From Gammaproteobacteria bacterium (lineage in GTDB: Bacteria; Pseudomonadota; Gammaproteobacteria; Pseudomonadales; Halieaceae), in assembly GCA_029859085.1 (NCBI GenBank), contig JAOUDU010000030.1:1-11782 (forward strand): a stretch of DNA of 11,782 nucleotides, in the 5' to 3' direction. This document shows, piece after piece, positions 1 to 7,181 of this stretch; the first letter of the stretch is position 1, and each line of letters begins with the position of its first letter. The notes below the pieces were generated by a model. It had not been told where the DNA came from and searched no databases. It worked only from the letters and a program-made list of their open reading frames with translations. Made by a program: the position numbers and the translations under genes.

Positions 1-339
1 CTGCCGCGCGCGCCCGGCGACAGCTTCTTCGTCCGCAGTTCCTATCGCACTCCCCTGCCCGGCGGTTCCGAGATCGACTGGGTGGCCAGCTATGCCTATT
101 CCGGCAGCTTCTACTTCGACCCGGCCAACAGCCCGGCTGAAGAGGAGAGCAGCTACGGGGTGATCGACGCCAGCGCCACCTGGACCAGCCCGGAAGACAG
201 GTGGAATGTGACGGTCTGGGGCAAGAACCTGGACGACGAGGAGTACCGCATTCACTCGATCCTCAGCAACATCGCCGGCACCGTCGACATCTGGGGTCCG
301 CCGCGCACCTACGGCGCCACGGTGAAATATATTTTCTGA
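1..339 (+). CDS. TonB-dependent receptor, C-terminal end (5' truncated)
   Basis: This frame is open from the first base of the window and ends at TGA 337-339, giving the last 112 residues of a longer protein. The visible part has the alternating aromatic/polar pattern of outer-membrane beta strands. Near the end is the typical TonB-receptor stretch V-T-V-W-G-K-N-L-D-D-E-E-Y, followed by a final strand R-T-Y-G-A-T-V-K-Y-I-F. A C-terminal Phe is the outer-membrane insertion signal expected for such barrels. Family members import siderophores, vitamins, oligosaccharides or aromatic and terpenoid compounds across the outer membrane using TonB energy. The plug domain and TonB box lie upstream of the window, so the ligand cannot be inferred from sequence. 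The secreted esterase downstream makes an organic nutrient at least as likely as iron. The gene is closed by its own terminator. Confidence 0.88.
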   Translation: MPRAPGDSFFVRSSYRTPLPGGSEIDWVASYAYSGSFYFDPANSPAEEESSYGVIDASATWTSPEDRWNVTVWGKNLDDEEYRIHSILSNIAGTVDIWGPPRTYGATVKYIF

Positions 340-358
340 TCCGAACTCACCCTTATCC

Positions 359-381
359 GGCGCCCGCGGGCGCCCTTTTTT
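359..381 (+). terminator. Rho-independent terminator after the TonB receptor
   Basis: A perfectly self-complementary 16-base block (359-374; 6-bp GGCGCC arms around a CGCG loop) is followed by C and six T residues (376-381). It begins 19 bp after the receptor stop codon. Stem plus T-tract is the classical intrinsic terminator form, reading in the + direction. Confidence 0.85.
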
Positions 382-383
382 AT

Positions 384-396
384 GCACAGGATGTGC
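384..396. repeat. Short inverted repeat upstream of the esterase gene
   Basis: GCACA and TGTGC form perfect 5-bp arms around a GGA spacer. It lies just after the terminator and about 70 bp before the esterase start. It could be a small operator or chance; no matching promoter boxes could be identified with confidence between here and the gene. Confidence 0.3.
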
Positions 397-455
397 GGTA
401 TGCCGCGCAAGGCAGCAGGACCCACCCGGCGTTATAGGGTGCGCCGCCAGCGGTG

Positions 456-462
456 AAGGAGG
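456..462 (+). promoter_or_regulatory. Strong Shine-Dalgarno for the esterase gene
   Basis: AAGGAGG ends 6 bases before ATG 469. This near-consensus site fixes the start of the tannase-family protein at 469 and supports efficient translation. Confidence 0.8.
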
Positions 463-468
463 CCCCCG

Positions 469-1998
469 ATGCGCCTGTTCGCAGCAATAGCGCTATGCAT
501 TATTCCAGCGGCGGTTTTTGCCGCAAACCCCGATACGGATTCGGCGGAACACTGCAGGGCAATGAGCCGGGTGCAGGCGCCGCAGACCACGCTGACCGCG
601 GCGCAACTGGTGACCGACAGGCAGGATATTTCCCCCTTTTGCCAACTGGAGGGCGAGATAGCGGGCCGGGTAGGCTTTGTCATGCGCCTGCCGGCGGCGA
701 ACTGGAACGGCAAGTTCGCGGTGACCGGCTGCGGCGGTTTCTGCGGCAGCCTGATCCCCGACAAGCCCGGCTACTCCAACAGCATGAACGAATCACTCAA
801 GCTGGGCTATGCGGTCATCCAGACCGACAGTGGTCACAGGGCCCAGAGCTGGGAAACCGACTGGGCGCTGGGGGATGAGCGGGCCCTGGAACTCTACGCC
901 GGCGCGTGGATGCCGCTGGCCGTGGCCACCGGGACAAGCCTGGTTGAAAACTATTATGCGTCCGCCCCGCGCCGCACCTATTTTTCCGGCTGCTCCAACG
1001 GCGGCCGCCTGGGCCTGTTCGCCGCCCAGCGCTACCCCGACCTGTTCGACGGTATCGCCGCGGGGGGCGGTATCTTCGACCTGAGCGGCAATGCCGGCGT
1101 GCACGGCCTGTGGCTGCTGCAGTCCACCCGGGACAGGGACGGCCATGCGGTGATCGACCCCGCCAAAATCCCCGTGCTTGCGCGCCAGGTGATGGCGCAG
1201 TGCGACCAGCTGGACGGCGTGGCCGATGGCGTGGTCTCCCGCCCCGAACTGTGTACACCCCGGCTCGATGGCCTGCAGTGCGCCGGGGCCGACAAGGTCG
1301 ACTGTTTTACCGCCGGGGAGCTCGCCGCGGTCAGGCGCCTGTACCAGGGCGCTACCGTCAACGGCGTTCGGCTCTACCCGGGACTGGCGCCGGGGTCGGA
1401 ATCCCTGTGGCCGCTCTGGATCACCGGAACAGATGAGAAATACCAGTGGGGCGAACTCGCGGCGGAGGGTTACCTGCGCATGACGTATGCCGTGCCCTCC
1501 TCGCAGGCGTTCAACCCCCACGACTACCAGCTGGGAAAGGAGCTGGAACACCTGCTGCGCCTTGCCCCCGTCGTCAATGCCACCAACCCGGACCTGGCCG
1601 CTTTCGCCAGCACCGGCGGCAAGTTGTTTTACTACCAGGGGCTGGCGGACCCGCTGATCCTGCCGGGGCGGGCCGAGCAGTATTACGCGGAGGCGGCCGC
1701 CCTCCAGGGCGGCGACCAGCTGGCTACCTTCGCCCGTTTCTTCATGGTGCCGGGGCAGGGACATTGCTGGGAGAAGCCGGGCCAGGTGGCTGATGATTTC
1801 AACCCGCTGGAGGTCATCGACCGGTGGGTGGAATCCGGGCAGGCGCCGGATCAGGTGCTGGCGCTGCAGAGGGACGCCAATGGCAGGCAGCTGCGCTCGC
1901 GCAAGCTGTGCCCGCTGCCGCAGGTGGCGCAGTTCAGCGGTGGCGACCCTGATTCAGCCGCTGCCTATGAATGCGTCGCGCCGGCAGCGCATCGCTAA
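469..1998 (+). CDS. Secreted tannase/feruloyl esterase family hydrolase
   Basis: This 509-residue protein starts with a Sec signal peptide (hydrophobic core about residues 3-17, likely cleaved after A-V-F-A at 18 or 19), so it is exported. The fold is the tannase/feruloyl-esterase alpha/beta hydrolase family. The nucleophile motif is G-C-S-N-G-G-R with Ser176 preceded by Cys175. The acid is probably Asp394 (G-L-A-D-P). The base is His432 in G-H-C-W, followed by Cys433. Cys175 and Cys433 are the pair that forms the family's active-site disulfide. C-D-Q-L-D-G-V-A-D-G (245-254) matches the family calcium site. The mature protein has 12 cysteines, compatible with several disulfides. Family members cleave esters of gallate, hydroxycinnamates or, in MHETase, terephthalate; the substrate here is unknown. 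Length is normal for the family. It has its own strong ribosome site and is separated from the receptor by a terminator. Confidence 0.9.
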   Translation: MRLFAAIALCIIPAAVFAANPDTDSAEHCRAMSRVQAPQTTLTAAQLVTDRQDISPFCQLEGEIAGRVGFVMRLPAANWNGKFAVTGCGGFCGSLIPDKPGYSNSMNESLKLGYAVIQTDSGHRAQSWETDWALGDERALELYAGAWMPLAVATGTSLVENYYASAPRRTYFSGCSNGGRLGLFAAQRYPDLFDGIAAGGGIFDLSGNAGVHGLWLLQSTRDRDGHAVIDPAKIPVLARQVMAQCDQLDGVADGVVSRPELCTPRLDGLQCAGADKVDCFTAGELAAVRRLYQGATVNGVRLYPGLAPGSESLWPLWITGTDEKYQWGELAAEGYLRMTYAVPSSQAFNPHDYQLGKELEHLLRLAPVVNATNPDLAAFASTGGKLFYYQGLADPLILPGRAEQYYAEAAALQGGDQLATFARFFMVPGQGHCWEKPGQVADDFNPLEVIDRWVESGQAPDQVLALQRDANGRQLRSRKLCPLPQVAQFSGGDPDSAAAYECVAPAAHR

Positions 1999-2000
1999 GG

Positions 2001-2972
2001 TCAGGCAGACAGGCGACTGCTCATCGCCTCCAGGGTCCTGGCGCCGCCCGGGTCCCCCGCGGTGGCAGGCACCAGGCAGATTTCATCCGCGCCGGCGGCG
2101 CGATACTCCTCGAGCCGCCCGGCTATCGCCGCCTCATCGCCCACCAGGCCGATCGCGGCCACCAGCTCCGGCGGCATCGCGGCCAGCAGGTCCCGCGGGT
2201 GGGGACGGGTGCGGGCAAAGGCCACCAGCTCCGCGAAGCCCGCCTCGCTGATCATTTCCGCGTAACCCGGCGCCGCCAGGTAGCCGACGATGGCCTGCAG
2301 CAACTGCCGGATCGCCGCGGGCGCGGGATCGACCGCGCAGGTCAGCCACACCGCCAGCCGGGGCACCGGCCGGCCCGCCTCCGCCGCCGCCGCGGCCAGC
2401 CCGGCGCGCAGCCGGCCCAGGCTGTGGGGAGTCACCATGTTCAACAGCATGCGATCCCCCCGGCGCGCCGCCACCCGCACCGCGGCCGGGCCGAAGGCGG
2501 CTATCGTCAGGGGGCTGTTCACCGCGTCGAGGCGCAGGCGGTAACCCCTGCAACTGGCGGTCTCGCCGCTGAAGTTCACTTTTTCACCCGCCAGCAGGCC
2601 CCGCACGATCTGCGCGGTTTCATCCAGCTGCCGGGCGGTGCGCGCGCGGGGTCGGCCGTGCCACTGCTCAACCACCACGGTGCTGGATGCGCCCAGGGCG
2701 AGGCCGGCCTGGCGGCCGGTCAGGTCCGCCACCGACGCTATTCCCATCGCCATGGTCATCGGCGTTCTGACCCCGACGGCGAGGGGGCCGATACTGAGCG
2801 CGATCTGTTCGGTCCTGGTGCCTGCGGCTGTGGCAAAGGCAAAGGCGTCGTAGGTCGCCATTTCCCCTATCCATAACTCCGGGTAGCCGAGCCGGTCCGC
2901 GGTGACGGCAACGTCCATGTTCTCGGCGGCGGGGCGGTCCTGCCACAAGGGGGTAACTACACTGAATCTCAT
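2001..2972 (-). CDS. Luciferase-like (LLM class) F420- or FMN-dependent oxidoreductase
   Basis: This 323-residue protein has the usual size of single-chain luciferase-like TIM-barrel flavoenzymes. Recognisable parts in order are the N-terminal strand M-R-F-S-V-V-T-P-L, G-Y-P-E-L-W-I-G-E (29-37), the T-E-Q-I-A-L-S-I-G-P strand (54-63), and the cofactor-binding stretch L-A-L-G-A-S-S-T-V-V-V-E-Q-W-H-G (91-106). The last element resembles F420-dependent members (Rv3093c-like) more than alkanal monooxygenases. No signal peptide is seen, so it is cytoplasmic. It probably catalyses a redox or oxygenation step on a small organic molecule; substrate and cofactor remain open. The start ATG is at 2970-2972 with only a weak ribosome site. 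It is divergent from the acyl-CoA ligase operon, which suggests a shared control region and perhaps a shared pathway. Its stop lies 2 bp from the esterase stop. Confidence 0.85.
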   Translation of the reverse strand: MRFSVVTPLWQDRPAAENMDVAVTADRLGYPELWIGEMATYDAFAFATAAGTRTEQIALSIGPLAVGVRTPMTMAMGIASVADLTGRQAGLALGASSTVVVEQWHGRPRARTARQLDETAQIVRGLLAGEKVNFSGETASCRGYRLRLDAVNSPLTIAAFGPAAVRVAARRGDRMLLNMVTPHSLGRLRAGLAAAAAEAGRPVPRLAVWLTCAVDPAPAAIRQLLQAIVGYLAAPGYAEMISEAGFAELVAFARTRPHPRDLLAAMPPELVAAIGLVGDEAAIAGRLEEYRAAGADEICLVPATAGDPGGARTLEAMSSRLSA

Positions 2973-3106
2973 CCGCTATACCTGTGCGCCTGTGCATCGC
3001 CCCGGGGGGCATTTTGCGCTTGTGCGTGAGTGACTGAAGGCCTACTATTTAGTCTTTTTATAAAAGCAATAACAAGTATACGTTCAATTTTTTTACGGGT
3101 GAACCG
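2973..3106. promoter_or_regulatory. A+T-rich divergent promoter region
   Basis: This 134-bp space separates the minus-strand oxidoreductase and the plus-strand acyl-CoA ligase, so it must hold promoters for both unless they are read through. Bases about 3044-3094 are sharply A+T-rich against the surrounding G+C-rich DNA. They contain TATAAA (3059-3064), ACTA-TT-TAGT (3044-3053) and CTTTT-TAT-AAAAG (3054-3066), two adjacent short inverted repeats that could be promoter or operator elements. No convincing -35/-10 pair with correct spacing could be assigned. The ligase start lacks a strong Shine-Dalgarno. Confidence 0.5.
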
Positions 3107-4744
3107 ATGATTACATCCAGTCCCCAACGGATCCAGGCGCTGACCCGCACCGGCGGCTGGGGCACAGACACCCTGCACGGACTGCTGGCCGCACACGCCG
3201 CCAACCGGCCCCGACACCTGGCCGCCAGGGACCAGCCCAACCGCGAGGAACTCACCGGTGACCCGCCGCTGGCGTTGAGCTGGGCCGAGCTGGACCGCGC
3301 CAGCGAAGCACTGGCCGTCCAGCTGCGGGGCCTCGGGATCGGCGCGGATGACAGGCTCGTCGTCCAACTGCCCAACGTGGTCGAGTTGCTGGTGGTGTAT
3401 TACGCGGTGAGCAAGCTGGGCGCAATTATCTCCCCCGTCCCGATACAGTACGGCAGCCACGAACTGCAACTGGTGGCCACAGCCCTGGAGGCGGCGGCGC
3501 TGGTTACCCTGGAAAGGTTTCGCGACACTGAACTGGCCGCGGCGGCGCGACTCGCCCTGCCGGCGACACCGGTGCTGTGCTTTGGCCGCGAGCTGCATAT
3601 CGACACGCGACCCTCGGGACAGCGCTGCGACGACTTCATTGCCGACGCCAACCGGGTGCTGAGCATCTGCTGGACCTCCGGCACCACCGGCACACCCAAG
3701 GGCGTACCGCGCTCCCACAATATGTGGCTGGCCACCGCGCGCTGCTCGATGGCAGCCGGCAGCTACAGTGCGGACGACGTATTGCTGAATCCCTTTCCGC
3801 TGGTCAACATGGCGGCCCTGGGTGGATTCCTGTTTCCGTCCGCGCTGCTGGGCTGTTCCATCGTATTGCACCACCCGCTTGACCCGCCCCTGTTCCTGAA
3901 GCAGATGCAGGACGACAGGATCACGTTCACGATTGCCCCGCCCGCGCTGCTGAACCAGCTGGCGAAGTCGCCTGAACTGTGGGACCGGTTCGATTTCAGC
4001 GCCCTGCGCTGTGTGGGTTCGGGATCGGCCCCGCTGGCGCCCTGGATGATCGAGACTTTCGACCGGGAGTTCGGCAAGGCGGTGATCAATTTCTATGGCT
4101 CCAACGAGGGCATCAGCCTGTTCGCCACTCCCGCCACGGCACCGCAACCGGAGGTGCGGGCGACCATGTTCCCGCGGCCGGCCGCGGATGCCGCAATCGC
4201 CACGAAGGTGGCGGACCCGGAGTCGGGCCTGGAGCTTCGCGGCGAGGGCGAACGCGGCGAGTTGCTGATCGGCGGCGCCACCGTATTCGACGGCTACCTC
4301 GGCCACGACAACAGCGACGTATTCTCCGCGGACGGGTTTTTCCGTACCGGGGACCTGGTGGAGATCTGCGGCGAACAGGGCAACTACTACCGGATCGTCG
4401 GCCGCTGCAAGGACATCATCAACCGCGGCGGCATGAAAATTTCCCCCGCGGAGCTGGATGTCGCGCTGGAGCAACACCCGCAACTGCTGGAGGCGGCGGT
4501 CTGCGCCTATCCCGACGAGCGCCTCGGCGAGAAGATCTGCGCCTGCCTGGTGGCGCGACCGGGCTCGGCCCCGCCGTCCCTGCAATCGCTGCAGGACTAC
4601 TTGCAGCAGCAGGGATTCGCCAGGTTCAAGTTGCCCGAGAGAATTGAAGTGTTTGAACAGTTGCCCCGCAATGCCCTGGGCAAGGTACAACGATACACCC
4701 TGCAGGACGCAGTCACTGCCCGACCGGAGAAACAACCGTCATGA
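3107..4744 (+). CDS. Acyl-CoA synthetase/ligase, AMP-forming (ANL superfamily)
   Basis: This 545-residue adenylate-forming enzyme has all core motifs intact. They are the phosphate loop T-S-G-T-T-G-T-P-K-G (190-199), Y-G-S-N-E (330-334) at the adenylate site, R-T-G-D (413-416) with the ribose-binding Asp, the hinge G-R-C-K-D-I-I-N-R-G-G (432-442), and C-terminal P-R-N-A-L-G-K with catalytic Lys526. It should activate a carboxylic acid with ATP to acyl-AMP and then acyl-CoA in the cytoplasm. The family does not reveal chain length or aromaticity. Overall layout is like benzoate/cyclohexanecarboxylate and medium-chain ligases, but no substrate is claimed. It is first in an operon: its stop overlaps the next start as ATGA, so the thioester product is probably passed to the two thiolases downstream. 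The ATG is chosen because it follows the A+T-rich promoter region and precedes the first conserved residues. Confidence 0.9.
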   Translation: MITSSPQRIQALTRTGGWGTDTLHGLLAAHAANRPRHLAARDQPNREELTGDPPLALSWAELDRASEALAVQLRGLGIGADDRLVVQLPNVVELLVVYYAVSKLGAIISPVPIQYGSHELQLVATALEAAALVTLERFRDTELAAAARLALPATPVLCFGRELHIDTRPSGQRCDDFIADANRVLSICWTSGTTGTPKGVPRSHNMWLATARCSMAAGSYSADDVLLNPFPLVNMAALGGFLFPSALLGCSIVLHHPLDPPLFLKQMQDDRITFTIAPPALLNQLAKSPELWDRFDFSALRCVGSGSAPLAPWMIETFDREFGKAVINFYGSNEGISLFATPATAPQPEVRATMFPRPAADAAIATKVADPESGLELRGEGERGELLIGGATVFDGYLGHDNSDVFSADGFFRTGDLVEICGEQGNYYRIVGRCKDIINRGGMKISPAELDVALEQHPQLLEAAVCAYPDERLGEKICACLVARPGSAPPSLQSLQDYLQQQGFARFKLPERIEVFEQLPRNALGKVQRYTLQDAVTARPEKQPS

Positions 4745-5979
4745 AACCATCTGCCGATATTTACATCCTGGGCGGGAGCCAGACCGACTTCGCCCGCAAC
4801 TGGGCCCGGGAGGGCCTCGGGCTGTACGACATGTTTGCCGAGACCCTGCGCGAGGCGGTGACCAATGCCGGGATCGAGCCGGCACAAATCGGGGTGGGCC
4901 ACGTCGGCAACTTCGTCGCGGAACTGTTTGCCGGACAGGGCCTGATCGGCGGCTTTTTCGGCCATGTATTCCCCGAACTTGCGTCCCTGCCCACCTCCCG
5001 CCACGAGGCGGCCTGTGCCTCGGGCTCCATCGCTATCATGTCCGCCATGCGCGATATCGAGGCGGGGCACTACGACATCGCCTGCGTGCTCGGGCTGGAG
5101 TTGATGCGCAACGTCGACGGCAAAACCGGGGCGCAGTACCTGGGATCCGCGGCGTGGCAGGGCAGGGAGGCCACCGACTGCAATTTCCCCTGGCCCTTCC
5201 TGTTCGATCGCATCACCCGCGAGTACGACCAGCGCCATGGCATTCGCGGCGAGCACCTGAACACAATCGCGCAGATCAACTTCGGCAATGCCCGGGACAA
5301 CCCCCGCGCCCAGACCCGCCAGTGGCAGTTCCCCGAGGGCGCATTCAGCTGCGATGACGGGCTCAACCCGGTGATCGAGGGCCGTGTGCGCAAGCAGGAC
5401 TGCGGCCAGATTACCGACGGCGCGGCCTGCGTGATTCTCGCCAGTGAAGCCGCGGCCAAAGAGCATGCCGCCAGGCTGGGCACCAGGCTGGCCGATATCC
5501 CGCGCATCAAGGGCTGGGGGCACCGCTCGGCGCCCATCCTGCTGGAGCAGAAACTCGAACTGAGCGCCGGCAAGCCGCTGATCTTCCCCCACGCCAATGC
5601 CACCATGGGCGATGCGATCCGCCGGGCCGGGTTCGCGCATGTCACCGACCTGGACGGCCTGGAGACCCATGACTGCTTCTCGGTCACCGAGTATATGGCC
5701 ATCGACCACAGCGGGCTGACCGCGCCGGGCGAGAGCTGGAAGGCAATCGAGGAGGGCCGTATCACCCGCGACGGGGACTTCCCGATCAACCCCAGCGGTG
5801 GCCTGATCGGCCTCGGCCACCCGGTGGGCGCCACCGGCGTGCGCATGGTGCTGGACTGCGCCCGCCAGGTGACCGGGCGGGCCGGCGGCTACCAGCTGCC
5901 AAAGGCTGAAAACATGCTGACGTTCAATGTCGGCGGCAGCACCACGACCTGCGCCAGTTTCGTGGTCGGGGTCGGCTGA
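4741..5979 (+). CDS. SCP2/SCPx-type thiolase (acetyl-CoA acetyltransferase-like)
   Basis: This is a 412-residue thiolase-fold protein. The nucleophilic cysteine is Cys92 in H-E-A-A-C-A-S-G-S. The second catalytic loop is H-D-C-F (310-313) rather than the N-E-A-F or H-E-A-F of FadA/PhaA enzymes, and the third is G-L-G-H-P-V-G-A-T-G with His360. H-D-C-F marks the sterol-carrier-protein-2 thiolase group, in which the loop cysteine (Cys312) replaces the C-terminal cysteine. Consistently, the C-terminal loop reads N-V-G-G-S-T-T-T with no Cys at the usual place. It probably carries out CoA-dependent cleavage of a 3-oxoacyl-CoA, often branched or steroid/terpenoid-derived in this group. Related Ltp2-type members are retro-aldolases working with a DUF35 partner, but Cys92 and Cys312 here favour true thiolase chemistry, and no DUF35 gene is adjacent. 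It overlaps the ligase by ATGA and the next gene by one base. Confidence 0.88.
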   Translation: MKPSADIYILGGSQTDFARNWAREGLGLYDMFAETLREAVTNAGIEPAQIGVGHVGNFVAELFAGQGLIGGFFGHVFPELASLPTSRHEAACASGSIAIMSAMRDIEAGHYDIACVLGLELMRNVDGKTGAQYLGSAAWQGREATDCNFPWPFLFDRITREYDQRHGIRGEHLNTIAQINFGNARDNPRAQTRQWQFPEGAFSCDDGLNPVIEGRVRKQDCGQITDGAACVILASEAAAKEHAARLGTRLADIPRIKGWGHRSAPILLEQKLELSAGKPLIFPHANATMGDAIRRAGFAHVTDLDGLETHDCFSVTEYMAIDHSGLTAPGESWKAIEEGRITRDGDFPINPSGGLIGLGHPVGATGVRMVLDCARQVTGRAGGYQLPKAENMLTFNVGGSTTTCASFVVGVG

Positions 5980-7181
5980 TGGGTGCGGCCTTCATCTACG
6001 ATGCGATCCGCACTCCCCGCGGCAGGGCGAAAGCTGACGGCGGATTGCATGACCTCACTCCCCACGAGCTGCTGCGCTGCCTGTACCGCAGTCTCGAGCA
6101 ACGCACCTGGATCAATCCCGCCCTGATCGGCGAGGTCATACTGGGCTGTGTCACCCAGCACGGTGAGCAGGCCGGTAATATCGCCAAGACATCGACGCTC
6201 TATGCGGGCTGGCCCGGCAGCATCGGCGGGCTGACCGTGAACCGCTTCTGCTCCTCCGGCATCGATGCCATCAGCATCGCCGCCCTGAAAATTGCCGCGG
6301 GCCAGGAGCGGGCCGTCGTCGCGGGCGGCGTGGAGATGATGTCGCGGGTGCCGATGCTGGCCGACCAGGCCGCGGTGTTTATCGATCCGGCCTTTGCCGC
6401 CCAGTGCCAGATGCTGATGATGGGCAGCGGCGCCGACCTGATAGCCTCGCTGTACGGGGTAACCCGGGAGCAGGCGGACGCGATCGCGCTGCAGTCGCAG
6501 CAGCGGGCGGAGCGAGCCCGCAGCGAGGGGTACTTCACTTCCATTATCCCGGTAAAAAACCCGGTCAAGGGAATCACCGTCACCGAGGACGAATGTATAC
6601 GGGCAAATACCAGCCCTGAATCACTGGCCGCCCTGCCCGCCGCATTCGCCGGGCTCGGCGCCGCTGGCGTGGACGCCTTGCAATTGGCCGGACACCCGGG
6701 GCTCACCGGCATCAGCCATATCCACACCGCCGGCAATTCCCCGGCGATGGCGGACGCGGCCGCGCTTGTATTGCTGGGTAACGAGGCGTTGGGGCAGGAG
6801 CTGGGGATCAGTCCCCGCGCCCGCGTCGTCGATGCGGCAACCGCCAGTGACGACCCGCTGCAGGTCCTCTCCGGCTGCGTGGCCGCCACCCGCAAGCTGA
6901 TGGAGAGGCAGGGGTTGAGCGCGGCTGAGGTGGACCTGTTCGAGTTGCACGAGGCTTTCGCCGCCACGGTGGTGAAGTGCCGACAGGACCTGGACATACC
7001 CGAGGACAAGCTCAACGTAAACGGCGGCGTGATAGCCCTGGGCCACCCGATGGGCGCAACCGGCGCCATCATGGCCGGCACCCTGCTGGATGAACTGGAG
7101 CGCCGCGGCCAGCACCGTGGCATCGTCGCCGCCAGCGGCGCCGCGGGCGCCGGCAGCGCACTGCTGATCGAACGGCTTTAA
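5979..7181 (+). CDS. Thiolase (FadA/AtoB-like) with Ser at the second catalytic cysteine
   Basis: This 400-residue protein belongs to the classical thiolase group. It has nucleophile Cys91 in N-R-F-C-S-S-G, the H-E-A-F loop (324-327) as in trifunctional-protein beta subunits, and G-H-P-M-G-A-T-G with His356. When the C terminus (S-G-A-A-G-A-G-S-A-L-L-I-E-R) is aligned with the usual C-x-G-G-G-x-G or C-A-A-G-G-L-G loops, Ser386 sits where the general-base cysteine normally is. The predicted reaction is CoA thiolysis of a 3-oxoacyl-CoA or the reverse condensation; the Ser may change rate or direction. The start ATG overlaps the previous stop as TGATG, so translation is coupled and the gene is the third member of the ligase operon. 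Two thiolases of different subfamilies in tandem suggest two successive or chain-specific cleavage steps. Confidence 0.88.
   Translation: MGAAFIYDAIRTPRGRAKADGGLHDLTPHELLRCLYRSLEQRTWINPALIGEVILGCVTQHGEQAGNIAKTSTLYAGWPGSIGGLTVNRFCSSGIDAISIAALKIAAGQERAVVAGGVEMMSRVPMLADQAAVFIDPAFAAQCQMLMMGSGADLIASLYGVTREQADAIALQSQQRAERARSEGYFTSIIPVKNPVKGITVTEDECIRANTSPESLAALPAAFAGLGAAGVDALQLAGHPGLTGISHIHTAGNSPAMADAAALVLLGNEALGQELGISPRARVVDAATASDDPLQVLSGCVAATRKLMERQGLSAAEVDLFELHEAFAATVVKCRQDLDIPEDKLNVNGGVIALGHPMGATGAIMAGTLLDELERRGQHRGIVAASGAAGAGSALLIERL

Noticed and set aside
3071..3086. GTATAC-centred palindrome as an operator
   Set aside because: Only the central six bases are symmetric; flanking bases do not extend the dyad, so it is no better than a chance hexamer.
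2969..4735. A 588-codon open frame on the minus strand opposite the acyl-CoA ligase
   Set aside because: It is antisense to a gene with every ANL motif. Its translation is rich in Arg, Gly, Gln and His with no recognisable domain, as expected of the reverse strand of G+C-rich coding DNA.
4597..5820. Long minus-strand frames opposite the SCP2-type thiolase
   Set aside because: They are antisense to a complete thiolase and have no plausible start context or domain.
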